A DNA stretch of 12,874 bases. Origin: Nitrospiraceae bacterium (GTDB taxonomy: Bacteria > Nitrospirota_A > Leptospirillia > Leptospirillales > Leptospirillaceae). A program made the translations under genes and the position numbers. Positions 1-8,743 of this stretch are shown here, piece by piece. Numbering within the stretch: position 1 is the stretch's first letter; every line of letters starts with the position of its first letter. The stretch spans positions 1-12,874 of the forward strand of contig JAPTWQ010000054.1 of NCBI GenBank assembly GCA_028064945.1, read 5' to 3'. Below the pieces are notes generated by a model. The model did no database searches and was not told where the DNA came from. It worked only from the letters and a program-made list of their open reading frames with translations.

Positions 1-124
1 AACATGAGGAGGACGAATGACCTGAGTCGGGATCGAAGGAGGAAATCTTAAAAAAATCCCCTCGAAAAACCGACACAGGGGTGCGACCTTCTTCCTATCT
101 CGGAATTCGGGCAGCGATTCAAAA
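1..124. other. Upstream flank of guaB with no identifiable gene
   Basis: No coding frame here can be supported: all three plus-strand frames are closed by stops within short distances. One frame ends at 18-20 and could in principle be the last codons of a gene lying outside the window. On the minus strand a weak 5-bp stem (CCCCT with AGGGG, about 57-80) is followed by seven T residues, so it could be a poor terminator for minus-strand transcripts. Nothing else stands out. Confidence 0.4.
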
Positions 125-153
125 TTGACCCCCGGACAAAGGCTATGTAAAAT
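125..153 (+). promoter_or_regulatory. Probable sigma70 promoter of the guaB operon
   Basis: A TTGACC box at 125-130 is followed by a 17-nt spacer and TAAAAT at 148-153, each one mismatch from the sigma70 consensus. Transcription would start near 160, leaving a leader of about 28 nt before the guaB ATG at 188. A GAGGGG ribosome binding site lies just upstream of that ATG. The leader is too short for a riboswitch, and I see no operator-like palindrome, so regulation cannot be read from the sequence. The match is strong, but promoter calls made by eye stay uncertain. Confidence 0.7.
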
Positions 154-163
154 AGGAAGATAA

Positions 164-1657
<1,494 letters not shown>

Positions 1658-1688
1658 CCAGACTCTTCTACGACCCTCTTGAGAAAGA

Positions 1689-3239
1689 ATGCCTGACTTG
1701 ACTATTTCTCCTGTCCTGATCCTCGACTTCGGGTCCCAGTTGACACAGAACATCGCCCGTCGAATCCGGGAGATGGAGATCTATTCAGAAATTCTTCCCG
1801 CCACACTTCCGACCCAGGATATACGGGATCGGAACCCCCTGGCGCTCATTCTGTCGGGTGGACCCTCCTCCGTTTACGAGAAAGGCGCACCGACCCTCGA
1901 CCCGTCTCTCCTCGAGATGGGGATCCCCGTTCTCGGCATCTGCTACGGGATGCAGATTATTGCCCACGTTACCGGTGGTAATGTCGAAAGAGCCAAAGTT
2001 CGCGAATACGGGGTCCATCTTTTTTCTCCTTCGCCGAAGGCTACGACCCTATGGGACGCCTTTCGACCTGCCTCACCCGTTCTCATGAGCCATGGAGACT
2101 GGATACAGGATCTACCGAAAGGGTTTAACGTTTCGGGAAGCACCGAGACAACCCCGATCGCCGCCATGGAAGATCCCGCAAAAAAAATCTACGGGGTCCA
2201 GTTTCATCCGGAAGTGACCCAGACCGCCGCTGGAGTAGACTTTTTGCGCCATTTTCTGCGGGATGTCTGCCGAATCGCCCCAAACTGGACGATTCGGGGC
2301 TATCTCGATCGCCATATCGAGGAGATTCGGGAGACCGTCAAGAAGGATCATCTTGTGTGCGCCCTCTCGGGGGGCATCGACTCCACCGTAACAGCCCTTC
2401 TCTGCCACCGTGCCCTGGGAGAGCGCTTTCATGCCATCTTCGTAGACAACGGCCTTCTAAGGCAGGGAGAGCTGGACACGCTCCAAACCGATCTGGCCAC
2501 TCTGAACATTCCCCTCGATGTTGTTGAAGCGGAGAACATTTTTCTTACCCGTCTCAAGGGGGTCTCCGATCCGGAAAAGAAAAGAAAAATTATCGGAAAG
2601 ACCTTCATCGACGTCTTCAGCCGGGAGGCCCGGAAAAGAGGCACCATTCGATATCTGGCGCAAGGGACCCTTTACCCCGATGTCATCGAAAGCGTTTCCT
2701 CCTTCGGGGGTCCGTCGACGGTCATCAAATCCCACCATAACGTGGGGGGACTTCCCTCCCGGATGCCCTTCAAACTGGTTGAACCTCTCCGAGAGCTGTT
2801 CAAGGATGAAGTTCGACGACTGGGGAGAGAACTTGGGCTGTCCGACCGGTTTGTCAATCGGCAGCCTTTTCCTGGCCCGGGCTTGGCCATCCGTATTCTG
2901 GGTTCCATCACTCCGGAGAGACTCTCCATCATCAGAAAAGCCGATGCCGTCGTCCGTGACGAAATCGAAAAATCCCCCTTCAAATCGGACCTCTGGCAAT
3001 ATTTCGCCGTCCTTCTTCCCGTCAAATCCGTCGGAGTCATGGGGGATGCCCGGACCTATGAAAATGTCGTGGCCATAAGATCGGTCCGCTCAGTCGACGG
3101 AATGACCGCCGATGTCCACTATCTGTCCCCCGAACTGCTGGGCCAAATGTCCCACCGCATCATCGCCTCGGTGGAGGGAGTCAACCGCGTCGTTTTCGAT
3201 ATTTCTCCCAAACCTCCCGCCACCATTGAGTGGGAATAA
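1689..3239 (+). CDS. guaA: GMP synthase, glutamine-hydrolysing (GuaA)
   Basis: It converts XMP to GMP using ATP and ammonia released from glutamine, directly after the GuaB reaction. An N-terminal class I glutamine amidotransferase domain (about 1-195) carries the triad: Cys85 in GICYGMQ, and His173 and Glu175 in QFHPEV. The ATP-pyrophosphatase domain has the SGGIDS loop at 227-232. The C-terminal dimerisation/XMP-binding domain ends with the characteristic PPATIEWE. The length of 516 residues is typical. The ribosome binding site is weak (GAGAAAG), so translational coupling from guaB across the 31-nt gap may help. The next gene begins 10 nt after the stop, consistent with one transcript. Confidence 0.98.
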   Translation: MPDLTISPVLILDFGSQLTQNIARRIREMEIYSEILPATLPTQDIRDRNPLALILSGGPSSVYEKGAPTLDPSLLEMGIPVLGICYGMQIIAHVTGGNVERAKVREYGVHLFSPSPKATTLWDAFRPASPVLMSHGDWIQDLPKGFNVSGSTETTPIAAMEDPAKKIYGVQFHPEVTQTAAGVDFLRHFLRDVCRIAPNWTIRGYLDRHIEEIRETVKKDHLVCALSGGIDSTVTALLCHRALGERFHAIFVDNGLLRQGELDTLQTDLATLNIPLDVVEAENIFLTRLKGVSDPEKKRKIIGKTFIDVFSREARKRGTIRYLAQGTLYPDVIESVSSFGGPSTVIKSHHNVGGLPSRMPFKLVEPLRELFKDEVRRLGRELGLSDRFVNRQPFPGPGLAIRILGSITPERLSIIRKADAVVRDEIEKSPFKSDLWQYFAVLLPVKSVGVMGDARTYENVVAIRSVRSVDGMTADVHYLSPELLGQMSHRIIASVEGVNRVVFDISPKPPATIEWE

Positions 3240-3249
3240 AGGACCATAC

Positions 3250-4647
3250 ATGAAATCCCATCGTCCATCTGTCCCGCCCGAACCTGGAGACGGATTCCCC
3301 CCGTCTTCTCCCGAAAAAACCGGTCCGGAGACAGGTTCCGTCCGGCTTCACAAACTTCTTGCCCACAGGGGGGTCGCTTCCCGAAGAAAGGCTGAACAGC
3401 TGATCGCCTCGGGACTGGTGTCGGTGAACGGGCAGACCGTGATCGAACCAGGCACCCGGGTCAACCCTCTAGCCGATACCGTTCTCGTTGAAGGAAAGCC
3501 GCTTCGCAGGGAGTCGGACCCATTCCTTTTCCTCTTCTACAAACCTCGGGGAGTCGTTTCCACCCTTCACGATCCGGAAGGCCGACCGACCCTTCGGGAG
3601 TTTTTTCCCAATATTGAGCCCCTCCTCCATGTTGGCCGCCTTGATTTCCAAACCGAGGGCGCCCTTCTTCTGACCAACAACGGAGACCTCTCACAGAGAA
3701 TTCTCCATCCGCGGTATGCCATTCCCCGGACTTATCTGGTGAAGATCCAGGGGGGAATTTCTCCCGCCCACATGGAACGAATCGCTCGGGGGGACATCCG
3801 GCTTGACGGCAGAGCCGTGATTCCTCTGGAATTCGTTCCCGAACGGGACACCGACTCCAACGCCTGGTATCGAATCACGCTGACAGAGGGAAGAAATCGT
3901 GAAGTCCGCCGCCTTTTTGAAACCCTCAACTATTTTGTCCTGAAACTGGTTCGAACGGCATTTGGTCCTCTGACTCTGGCAGGACTTGATCCGGGAGAGT
4001 ATCGAACGGTGACAGCCGCGGAGATACGAGCCCTTCTCGCAGGAGAAACACCCACTCATATTCCCCGAACCATCGACTCGCGCCATCGGGACTCAGACAC
4101 ACAATCTCCCCGCACCCGACTGCGTCCGGCAAGGTCCCGGGAGTCGTTTGAAACGCCTCCCTCACGAAGAGGCTCTTCGGAAGAGGAAGGATCCACCACG
4201 GACCGCTCCAGCCGAAGGTCCTCATCCTTTCCAAGATCCTCTCGGAACACGGAGAGAGGAAGGCCCGGAAAACCCTTTTCCGGGGAGAGACCTTCGCCTC
4301 AGGACCGCTCCAACCGTCCCTCCCGAACCTTCCGGGATGAGGAAGGCTCCCGCTCCGGCCGGAGATCTGGCTCCTCCCCGGGACCCTCCCGGAACACGGA
4401 AAGGCCCGGAAAACTCTTTTCCGGGGAGAGACCTTCGCCTCAGGACCGCTCCAACCGTCCCTCCCGAACCTTCCGGAATTCGGGTGCGCCAAGTCGGGGG
4501 GAAGATCGCCCTTTCACAAAAGGGAAGAAAGAGGAAGACTCCCGGCCTCAAAAACAGGAGAACAAATTTTCGAATTTCAGGAACCGAAAGTCTGCTCCCA
4601 AGGGACGGGGAGGAAAATCCAATCCGTCACGTCCTAAAAAAGCCTGA
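3250..4647 (+). CDS. rluB: RluB/RsuA-family 23S/16S rRNA pseudouridine synthase with long Arg/Ser/Pro-rich tail
   Basis: This enzyme isomerises a specific rRNA uridine to pseudouridine. An S4 RNA-binding domain lies at about residues 33-80 (RLHKLLAHRGVASRRKAEQL). The RsuA-type catalytic domain runs to about residue 262, with the catalytic Asp132 in GRLDFQTEGALLLTNNG and the family motif EGRNREVRR at 213-221. I chose the ATG at 3250, which has AAAGGA about 6 nt upstream and follows guaA by 10 nt; the open frame runs further 5' into guaA, but nothing there fits the family. The protein has 465 residues, far longer than the usual 240-300, because residues from about 265 on form a disordered basic tail rich in R, S, P, E and K with an internal duplication. 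Family membership is sure. The exact member (RluB, RluE, RluF or RsuA) is inferred from the basic tail and is less certain. Confidence 0.88.
   Translation: MKSHRPSVPPEPGDGFPPSSPEKTGPETGSVRLHKLLAHRGVASRRKAEQLIASGLVSVNGQTVIEPGTRVNPLADTVLVEGKPLRRESDPFLFLFYKPRGVVSTLHDPEGRPTLREFFPNIEPLLHVGRLDFQTEGALLLTNNGDLSQRILHPRYAIPRTYLVKIQGGISPAHMERIARGDIRLDGRAVIPLEFVPERDTDSNAWYRITLTEGRNREVRRLFETLNYFVLKLVRTAFGPLTLAGLDPGEYRTVTAAEIRALLAGETPTHIPRTIDSRHRDSDTQSPRTRLRPARSRESFETPPSRRGSSEEEGSTTDRSSRRSSSFPRSSRNTERGRPGKPFSGERPSPQDRSNRPSRTFRDEEGSRSGRRSGSSPGPSRNTERPGKLFSGERPSPQDRSNRPSRTFRNSGAPSRGEDRPFTKGKKEEDSRPQKQENKFSNFRNRKSAPKGRGGKSNPSRPKKA
4261..4476 (+). repeat. In-frame direct duplication within the pseudouridine synthase tail
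   Basis: Bases 4261-4335 recur at 4402-4476, offset by 141 nt (47 codons), with a single mismatch (C at 4274, T at 4415). Both copies encode RPGK(P/L)FSGERPSPQDRSNRP followed by SRTFR. The similarity extends upstream into SRNTER, interrupted by a 6-nt indel. The near identity at third codon positions points to a recent duplication or to slippage and recombination, not to old protein-level conservation. The length change keeps the frame. Confidence 0.95.
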
Positions 4648-4659
4648 CAGGGGAACCAC

Positions 4660-5151
4660 ATGTTACCTTACTTACCCAGTGACGATCCCGGACACAAGGA
4701 AGTTCTCCAAAAACTGCGATCTCCCAGGGAGCGACTGGGAGGTTATGCCATCCTTCCACGTCTGATCGACAAGGTTCGTCTGAGAGCTGCTGGTCTCCTT
4801 CCTCCCGAATATCGGTCCAACCTGCTTCGATTGCCCGATCCCGGCAAAGGCTTTTTCCCCCTGGACGGACGATTCCTCGAGTTTACCGGTCTGGATCCCG
4901 CAGAGCTCGAACAGGCGATTCTTTCGGCTCAAAGCGATGAAGCCGTATTGGCCTGGGTCGCCGCGCATTCAAAACCTCATTCTTCTCTCGAAAGAGAGGA
5001 ATGGTCTCTCTCATTCGACAAAATTCCTCCTGACGAGAAGAGAACGGAGCATCGAAGAAAAACCTATCCATCCCTTGCTCATCGGCAGGATATCGGAACA
5101 CTGTCCCCATTCGACCTGATTGACATCGACGAGGGTCGCCAACTCCCCTGA
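4660..5151 (+). CDS. DUF5069 family protein
   Basis: The 163-residue protein has the pattern I associate with DUF5069: SPRERLGGYAILPRLIDKVR near residues 21-40, then a short Leu-rich segment, GRFLEFTGLD at about 70-79 and a late SDEAVLAWVAAH. It has no signal peptide or membrane segment and is probably cytosolic. No reaction is known to me for this family. The start is the ATG at 4660 with AGGGGAA about 6 nt upstream. It begins 12 nt after the pseudouridine synthase stop, so the two are probably co-transcribed. The charged tail after about residue 110 (KPHSSLEREEWS onward) seems less conserved. The family call is from memory of the motif, with no search behind it. Confidence 0.75.
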   Translation: MLPYLPSDDPGHKEVLQKLRSPRERLGGYAILPRLIDKVRLRAAGLLPPEYRSNLLRLPDPGKGFFPLDGRFLEFTGLDPAELEQAILSAQSDEAVLAWVAAHSKPHSSLEREEWSLSFDKIPPDEKRTEHRRKTYPSLAHRQDIGTLSPFDLIDIDEGRQLP

Positions 5152-5186
5152 ACCGTCTCTCCATGGCTTCAATTTTTGTGCCGGTT

Positions 5187-5195
5187 TGCTAAAAT
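5187..5195 (+). promoter_or_regulatory. Possible extended -10 promoter for aspS
   Basis: The sequence TGCTAAAAT forms an extended -10 element (TGn plus TAAAAT). Only a poor -35 candidate, TTCAAT at 5168-5173, sits 16 nt upstream. The element lies in the 105-nt gap before aspS, the largest gap in the plus-strand series, which suggests that aspS can be expressed independently of guaBA. A small TGCTC/GAGCA stem-loop at about 5194-5211 lies in the resulting leader; it has no U-tract and is not a terminator. Confidence 0.45.
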
Positions 5196-5256
5196 GCTCC
5201 TGTGCCAGAGCATGGCCAGCCAAAGGATTTTCTGAATCTCATTTGAGAGGACACCG

Positions 5257-7011
5257 ATGTATCGTTCCCACTTCATTTCCGATCTTTTCAGTTTCGCTCC
5301 GGGTTCTGCCGTCACGGTCGCGGGCTGGGTCCACACGGTGCGTGACCACGGGGGGCTCCTTTTTATTGAGCTCCGCGATCGTTCCGGCCGGATGCAATGC
5401 GTGATCGATGCCAAGGAGCACCCGGTCATGGAGACAATGGCAAAGACCCTCAGAGACGAATGGGTGATCTCCGTCCATGGAACCCTGGCCTCCCGACCCG
5501 AAGGAACGATCAATACAGAGATGGCCGGAGGTCATCTTGAGATCCGTGTCTCCACCCTGCGCGTCCTCAATGCGGCCCTCACACCTCCCTTCCCGGTTGG
5601 TGATACAGAGGGGGTCTCCGAGAGCCTGCGGCTGTCCCATCGATACCTCGACATCCGCTCCTCCAACCTGATGGAGGCCCTCCGCTTCCGGTCCGAACTC
5701 ACATCCCTGATAAGAAATCATATGACCTCCCATCACTTCTGGGATATCGAAACGCCGCTTCTCACACGTTCAACACCGGAGGGTGCGCGGGACTTTCTGG
5801 TTCCTTCCCGTCTCGAGCGCGGTTCTTTCTATGCCCTCCCCCAATCCCCGCAACTCTTCAAACAACTTCTGATGGTGGGGGGAATCGAACGGTACTTCCA
5901 GGTTGCCCGTTGTTTCCGGGACGAGGACTTGCGCGCCGACCGTCAACCTGAGTTCACTCAGGTCGATATCGAAGCGTCTTTTCTGACCCGCGATCAGTTT
6001 TTGGGAATCATCGAGGGACTTTTTTGCGAGATTTTCAAGACTTTCAAGAATATCACCCTGTCTCGGCCTTTCATGCGGCTGACACACGCCGAAGCCATGG
6101 AAAAGTACGGAAGCGACAAACCGGACCTCCGGTTTGGAATTCCGATCGTCGATATTTCCGCCATAGCCCAGAATACATCTTTCGCCGTCTTCACCCAAAC
6201 GCTGGGCAACGGGGGCACGGTGCGGGGTATCCGCTTTCCGGGGGGCGCTTCGAAGAGCCGAAAGGATGTGGAGGATCTGACCGCCTGGGTTCAAGGGCAG
6301 GGAGCAAAAGGACTCGCATGGATCAAGGTCGAGCAGACAGGGCTGTCGAGCCCCATTCTCAAATTCATTCCGGAGCCCCTCCAGAAAGAAATATCGATAA
6401 CGATGGAAGCCGAGCCCGGGGATCTGCTTCTCTTCATCGCAGACACCCTTCCCCAGACACTCAAGATCCTGGGTCTTCTCCGAAATCATGTGGCCAGGAT
6501 AGCCGGACTCATCGACCCTTCGAAGACCGCGCTTCTATGGGTCGTTGATTTTCCCCTCCTTGAATGGAACCCTGACGAAAATCGCTTCGAAGCGGTTCAT
6601 CATCCATTTACGGCCCCCCATCCGGACGACATGGCGATCCTTGCCGACACTCCGGAACTGACCCGTTCCCTGGCATACGATCTTGTCTACAATGGGACGG
6701 AAGTGGGCGGGGGAAGCATCAGAAATCATGAGATCGAACTTCAGAGACGGGTCTTCGACCTGATAGGGATGTCCGAGGAGGAGGCGTCAAGGAGGTTTGG
6801 ATTTCTTTTGGAAGCCCTGTCCTATGGGGCTCCCCCTCACGGGGGCATGGCCATAGGCCTTGACCGCCTGGCCATGCTTCTTCTCGGGCGGGAATCGATC
6901 CGGGATGTGATGGCCTTCCCCAAAACACAGAAGGGAAGCTGTCTTCTCACTCAGGCCCCGGCCCCCGTCGACTCGGCCCAGCTTAAGGAACTTGGAATCC
7001 GTTTGGCCTAG
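5257..7011 (+). CDS. aspS: Aspartyl-tRNA synthetase, probably non-discriminating (Asp/Asn)
   Basis: This class II synthetase attaches aspartate to tRNA. It has an OB-fold anticodon-binding domain at about residues 1-105, motif 2 as FRDEDLRADRQPEFTQVD at 220-237, the bacterial GAD insertion at about 275-410, and motif 3 as GLDRLAMLLLGRESIRDVMA from 534. The 584 residues match the bacterial type. In the OB fold, RDHGG puts His at 31 and SRPEG puts Gly at 83. Bacterial enzymes specific for tRNA(Asp) typically have Leu and Lys there, while His and Gly are reported for non-discriminating enzymes such as that of Pseudomonas aeruginosa. I therefore infer that it also charges tRNA(Asn) with Asp, which GatCAB then amidates. 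The usual N-terminal Cys-Gly of the family (THYCG) is replaced by SHFIS. The start is the ATG at 5257 after GAGAGGA. Confidence 0.96.
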   Translation: MYRSHFISDLFSFAPGSAVTVAGWVHTVRDHGGLLFIELRDRSGRMQCVIDAKEHPVMETMAKTLRDEWVISVHGTLASRPEGTINTEMAGGHLEIRVSTLRVLNAALTPPFPVGDTEGVSESLRLSHRYLDIRSSNLMEALRFRSELTSLIRNHMTSHHFWDIETPLLTRSTPEGARDFLVPSRLERGSFYALPQSPQLFKQLLMVGGIERYFQVARCFRDEDLRADRQPEFTQVDIEASFLTRDQFLGIIEGLFCEIFKTFKNITLSRPFMRLTHAEAMEKYGSDKPDLRFGIPIVDISAIAQNTSFAVFTQTLGNGGTVRGIRFPGGASKSRKDVEDLTAWVQGQGAKGLAWIKVEQTGLSSPILKFIPEPLQKEISITMEAEPGDLLLFIADTLPQTLKILGLLRNHVARIAGLIDPSKTALLWVVDFPLLEWNPDENRFEAVHHPFTAPHPDDMAILADTPELTRSLAYDLVYNGTEVGGGSIRNHEIELQRRVFDLIGMSEEEASRRFGFLLEALSYGAPPHGGMAIGLDRLAMLLLGRESIRDVMAFPKTQKGSCLLTQAPAPVDSAQLKELGIRLA

Positions 7012-7014
7012 GCT

Positions 7015-8628
7015 TCAGGGCAGAATGTCCTCTATTCCATACTTCATCATCCGGTAGCGAAGCTGCCTGGGCGTAATTCCAAGAGCCCGGGCAGCCCGGG
7101 TCTTAACGTATCCATACCTCTTCAAAACCGCCTCGATCTGCTCCTTTTCCAGGCTCGACACAGCCCCGAGGAGTCCTTCCGGGCTTTCCCCACCCGTGGG
7201 ATTGCTCTCATGAGAATCAGTGGGGCGCCCGGTCCCCCCCTCTCCCTCTGCCGAAATCTCCCGTTCCGGATGTGACGTCTTGGGATAGAGCGTCATCGCC
7301 CGGCCCAGGTCCTGGCGCGTGATGGTGGACCCGTGCGCCATCACGACCAGACGCTCCATCATGTTTTCAAGCTCCCGGACATTCCCGGGCCAATCATAAT
7401 TCACCAGCATGTCCATCGCGCCGGGTTCCACAACCACAGTCCGGTCGTTATCCCGGTTGAAACGGTCCAGAAAATGTTCAACGAGGAGGGGAACATCCTC
7501 CTTGCGCTGTCTGAGGGGAGGCAGAAAGAGAGGAACGACATTCAGACGGTAATAGAGATCTTCCCTGAACTGGTTTCGCCGGATCATCTCCTCAAGATTT
7601 CGGTTTGTGGCCGCGATGATCCTGACATCCACGGGAATAACCCGGTTCCCGCCGATTCTCTCCACCGAGCGCTCCTGGAGCACGCGAAGGAGTTTGACCT
7701 GAACCGCTGGGGTGATTTCGCCAATCTCATCGAGGAAGATCGTTCCAGTGTCCGCGGCCTCGAACTTTCCCGGTCTGGCGATGTGCGCTCCCGTGAAGGC
7801 GCCTTTTTCATGGCCGAACAGCTGGCTTTCGAGAAGGGTCTCGGGAATTGCTGCGCAATTGATCTGGACAAATGGTTTTTTCGCCCGGGGACTCAAAAAG
7901 TGGATGGCCTTTGCGATGACTTCCTTTCCGGTTCCGCTCTCTCCCTGGATCAGGACTGTCGCCCGACTGGCCGCAACTTGATAGACCGACTCGGCAATCT
8001 GGTTCATCACCTTGGAGCGGCCGATCCATCCATCAATGGCATAGCGATCTTTCAGGGCATGCTCAAGGCGATGCGTCTCGTCGATCAAGCGCTGGTTTTC
8101 CTCCGAAAACTTCTGTCGGAGAAGGACCGCCTGAACGATGGTGGAACCGATGATCGACAAAACCCGTTTATCTTCCTCGAGATCCCGCTCCCCCTCGGAC
8201 ATGTCGCAATCCGCCGAAAGAACCCCAAGCTTCATTCCCTGAAAAATGAGAGGAACGGCAATAAATGCCATCTTCTTCCGCCCCACTCCCTTTCGGGCTC
8301 CGGTCCTGTTCAGGAAGCGGGGTTCGGCTCCGATATCGGGAACGATGATCGGCAACCCCGTTGAAAGGACTGTTCCAGTGATTCCCTCTCCGATCTTGAA
8401 GCGCCCTTTTTTCTTTTCTTCATCAGACATTCCGTAGGCAAGTTCAGTCATGAGCTCGTTCGTGTCACGCTTCAGGAGAAGTATTGCCCCGCGATGCAGA
8501 TTCAGCTGGCTATCCATGATTCCAAGGATATGGTCGAGAGCCGAATCCAGGTCGGGAGAGCTGGCCAGTTCCCTGCTTATTTCGAAGAAGGCGGTGAGCT
8601 CCCGTATGATTTTTTGTTCGTGATTCAT
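7015..8628 (-). CDS. nifA: NifA-type sigma54-dependent transcriptional activator (GAF-AAA+-Fis HTH)
   Basis: This enhancer-binding protein would use ATP to open sigma54 promoters. In a 537-residue protein counted from the ATG at 8628 the domains are: an N-terminal GAF sensor (about 20-172), a short coiled linker, then the AAA+ domain with Walker A GESGTGKE (229-236), the sigma54-contacting GAFTGA loop (276-281), Walker B IFLDEIGE, and the arginine-finger region FREDLYYRL (354-362). After an acidic Gly/Ser/Glu-rich linker comes a Fis-type helix-turn-helix, TRAARALGITPRQLRYRM, close to the NifA version. A TTG at 8640 would add four residues, but it lies in the U-tract edge of a terminator, and GGAG is placed to serve the ATG. 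The interdomain Cys motif of oxygen-sensitive NifA proteins is absent. The true targets (nif or general nitrogen genes) cannot be told from here, so the symbol is provisional. Confidence 0.75.
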   Translation of the reverse strand: MNHEQKIIRELTAFFEISRELASSPDLDSALDHILGIMDSQLNLHRGAILLLKRDTNELMTELAYGMSDEEKKKGRFKIGEGITGTVLSTGLPIIVPDIGAEPRFLNRTGARKGVGRKKMAFIAVPLIFQGMKLGVLSADCDMSEGERDLEEDKRVLSIIGSTIVQAVLLRQKFSEENQRLIDETHRLEHALKDRYAIDGWIGRSKVMNQIAESVYQVAASRATVLIQGESGTGKEVIAKAIHFLSPRAKKPFVQINCAAIPETLLESQLFGHEKGAFTGAHIARPGKFEAADTGTIFLDEIGEITPAVQVKLLRVLQERSVERIGGNRVIPVDVRIIAATNRNLEEMIRRNQFREDLYYRLNVVPLFLPPLRQRKEDVPLLVEHFLDRFNRDNDRTVVVEPGAMDMLVNYDWPGNVRELENMMERLVVMAHGSTITRQDLGRAMTLYPKTSHPEREISAEGEGGTGRPTDSHESNPTGGESPEGLLGAVSSLEKEQIEAVLKRYGYVKTRAARALGITPRQLRYRMMKYGIEDILP

Positions 8629-8638
8629 GGTCTCCGCC

Positions 8639-8676
8639 AAAAAAAGGGCCTGAACAGAAATTCTTGTCCAGGCCCT
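8639..8676 (-). terminator. Rho-independent terminator of glnA, abutting the nifA-like start
   Basis: Read on the minus strand, AGGGCCTG (8676-8669) pairs perfectly with CAGGCCCT (8652-8645), with an additional ACA/TGT pairing inside the loop. Seven T residues follow at 8645-8639. The terminator lies about 70 nt after the glnA stop. The U-tract ends about 10 nt before the nifA-like ATG at 8628, so expression of that gene needs read-through or a start site in the same short spacer. Confidence 0.85.
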
Positions 8677-8709
8677 CCGTGTCGCGTCAGGGGGCCGGAA
8701 TTAAAATGC

Positions 8710-8725
8710 GGCGACCCCATTGCCG
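8710..8725 (-). promoter_or_regulatory. Weak candidate sigma54 promoter element before the nifA-like gene
   Basis: The minus strand reads CGGCAATGGGGTCGCC, which keeps the GG-N10-GC spacing required for -24/-12 promoters and matches GGCA and T-GC of the consensus, but departs at several other positions. It lies just after the glnA stop and upstream of the terminator hairpin, so a transcript from it would still pass through that hairpin. Chance occurrence is quite possible. Confidence 0.2.
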
Positions 8726-8743
8726 ATGGTTGCAATCGAAAAT

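Noticed and set aside
3112..3249. N-terminal extension of the pseudouridine synthase into guaA
   Set aside because: These 46 codons overlap the conserved end of guaA in another frame and do not resemble the S4 domain start; the ATG at 3250 has a well-placed Shine-Dalgarno.
4160..4180. Short palindrome CGAAGAG/CTCTTCG in the pseudouridine synthase tail as a regulatory site
   Set aside because: It sits inside the coding sequence of a low-complexity Arg/Ser/Glu stretch where such palindromes arise from repeated codons.
4148..4765. A 205-codon plus-strand frame overlapping the pseudouridine synthase tail and the DUF5069 gene, and a 188-codon antisense frame there
   Set aside because: Both show the same 47-residue repeats because the DNA duplication is a multiple of three, which keeps all frames open; neither has a ribosome binding site or a recognisable domain.
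7081..7104. GC-rich hairpin (CCCGGG repeated, flanked by AAGA and TCTT) as a terminator for aspS
   Set aside because: It lies in the coding sequence of the nifA-like HTH and has no U-tract on the plus strand; the coding constraint explains it.
7333..8364. A 343-codon open frame on the plus strand opposite the nifA-like gene
   Set aside because: It lies wholly antisense to the conserved GAF and AAA+ domains, shows no recognisable motif, and is explained by the codon bias of the real gene.
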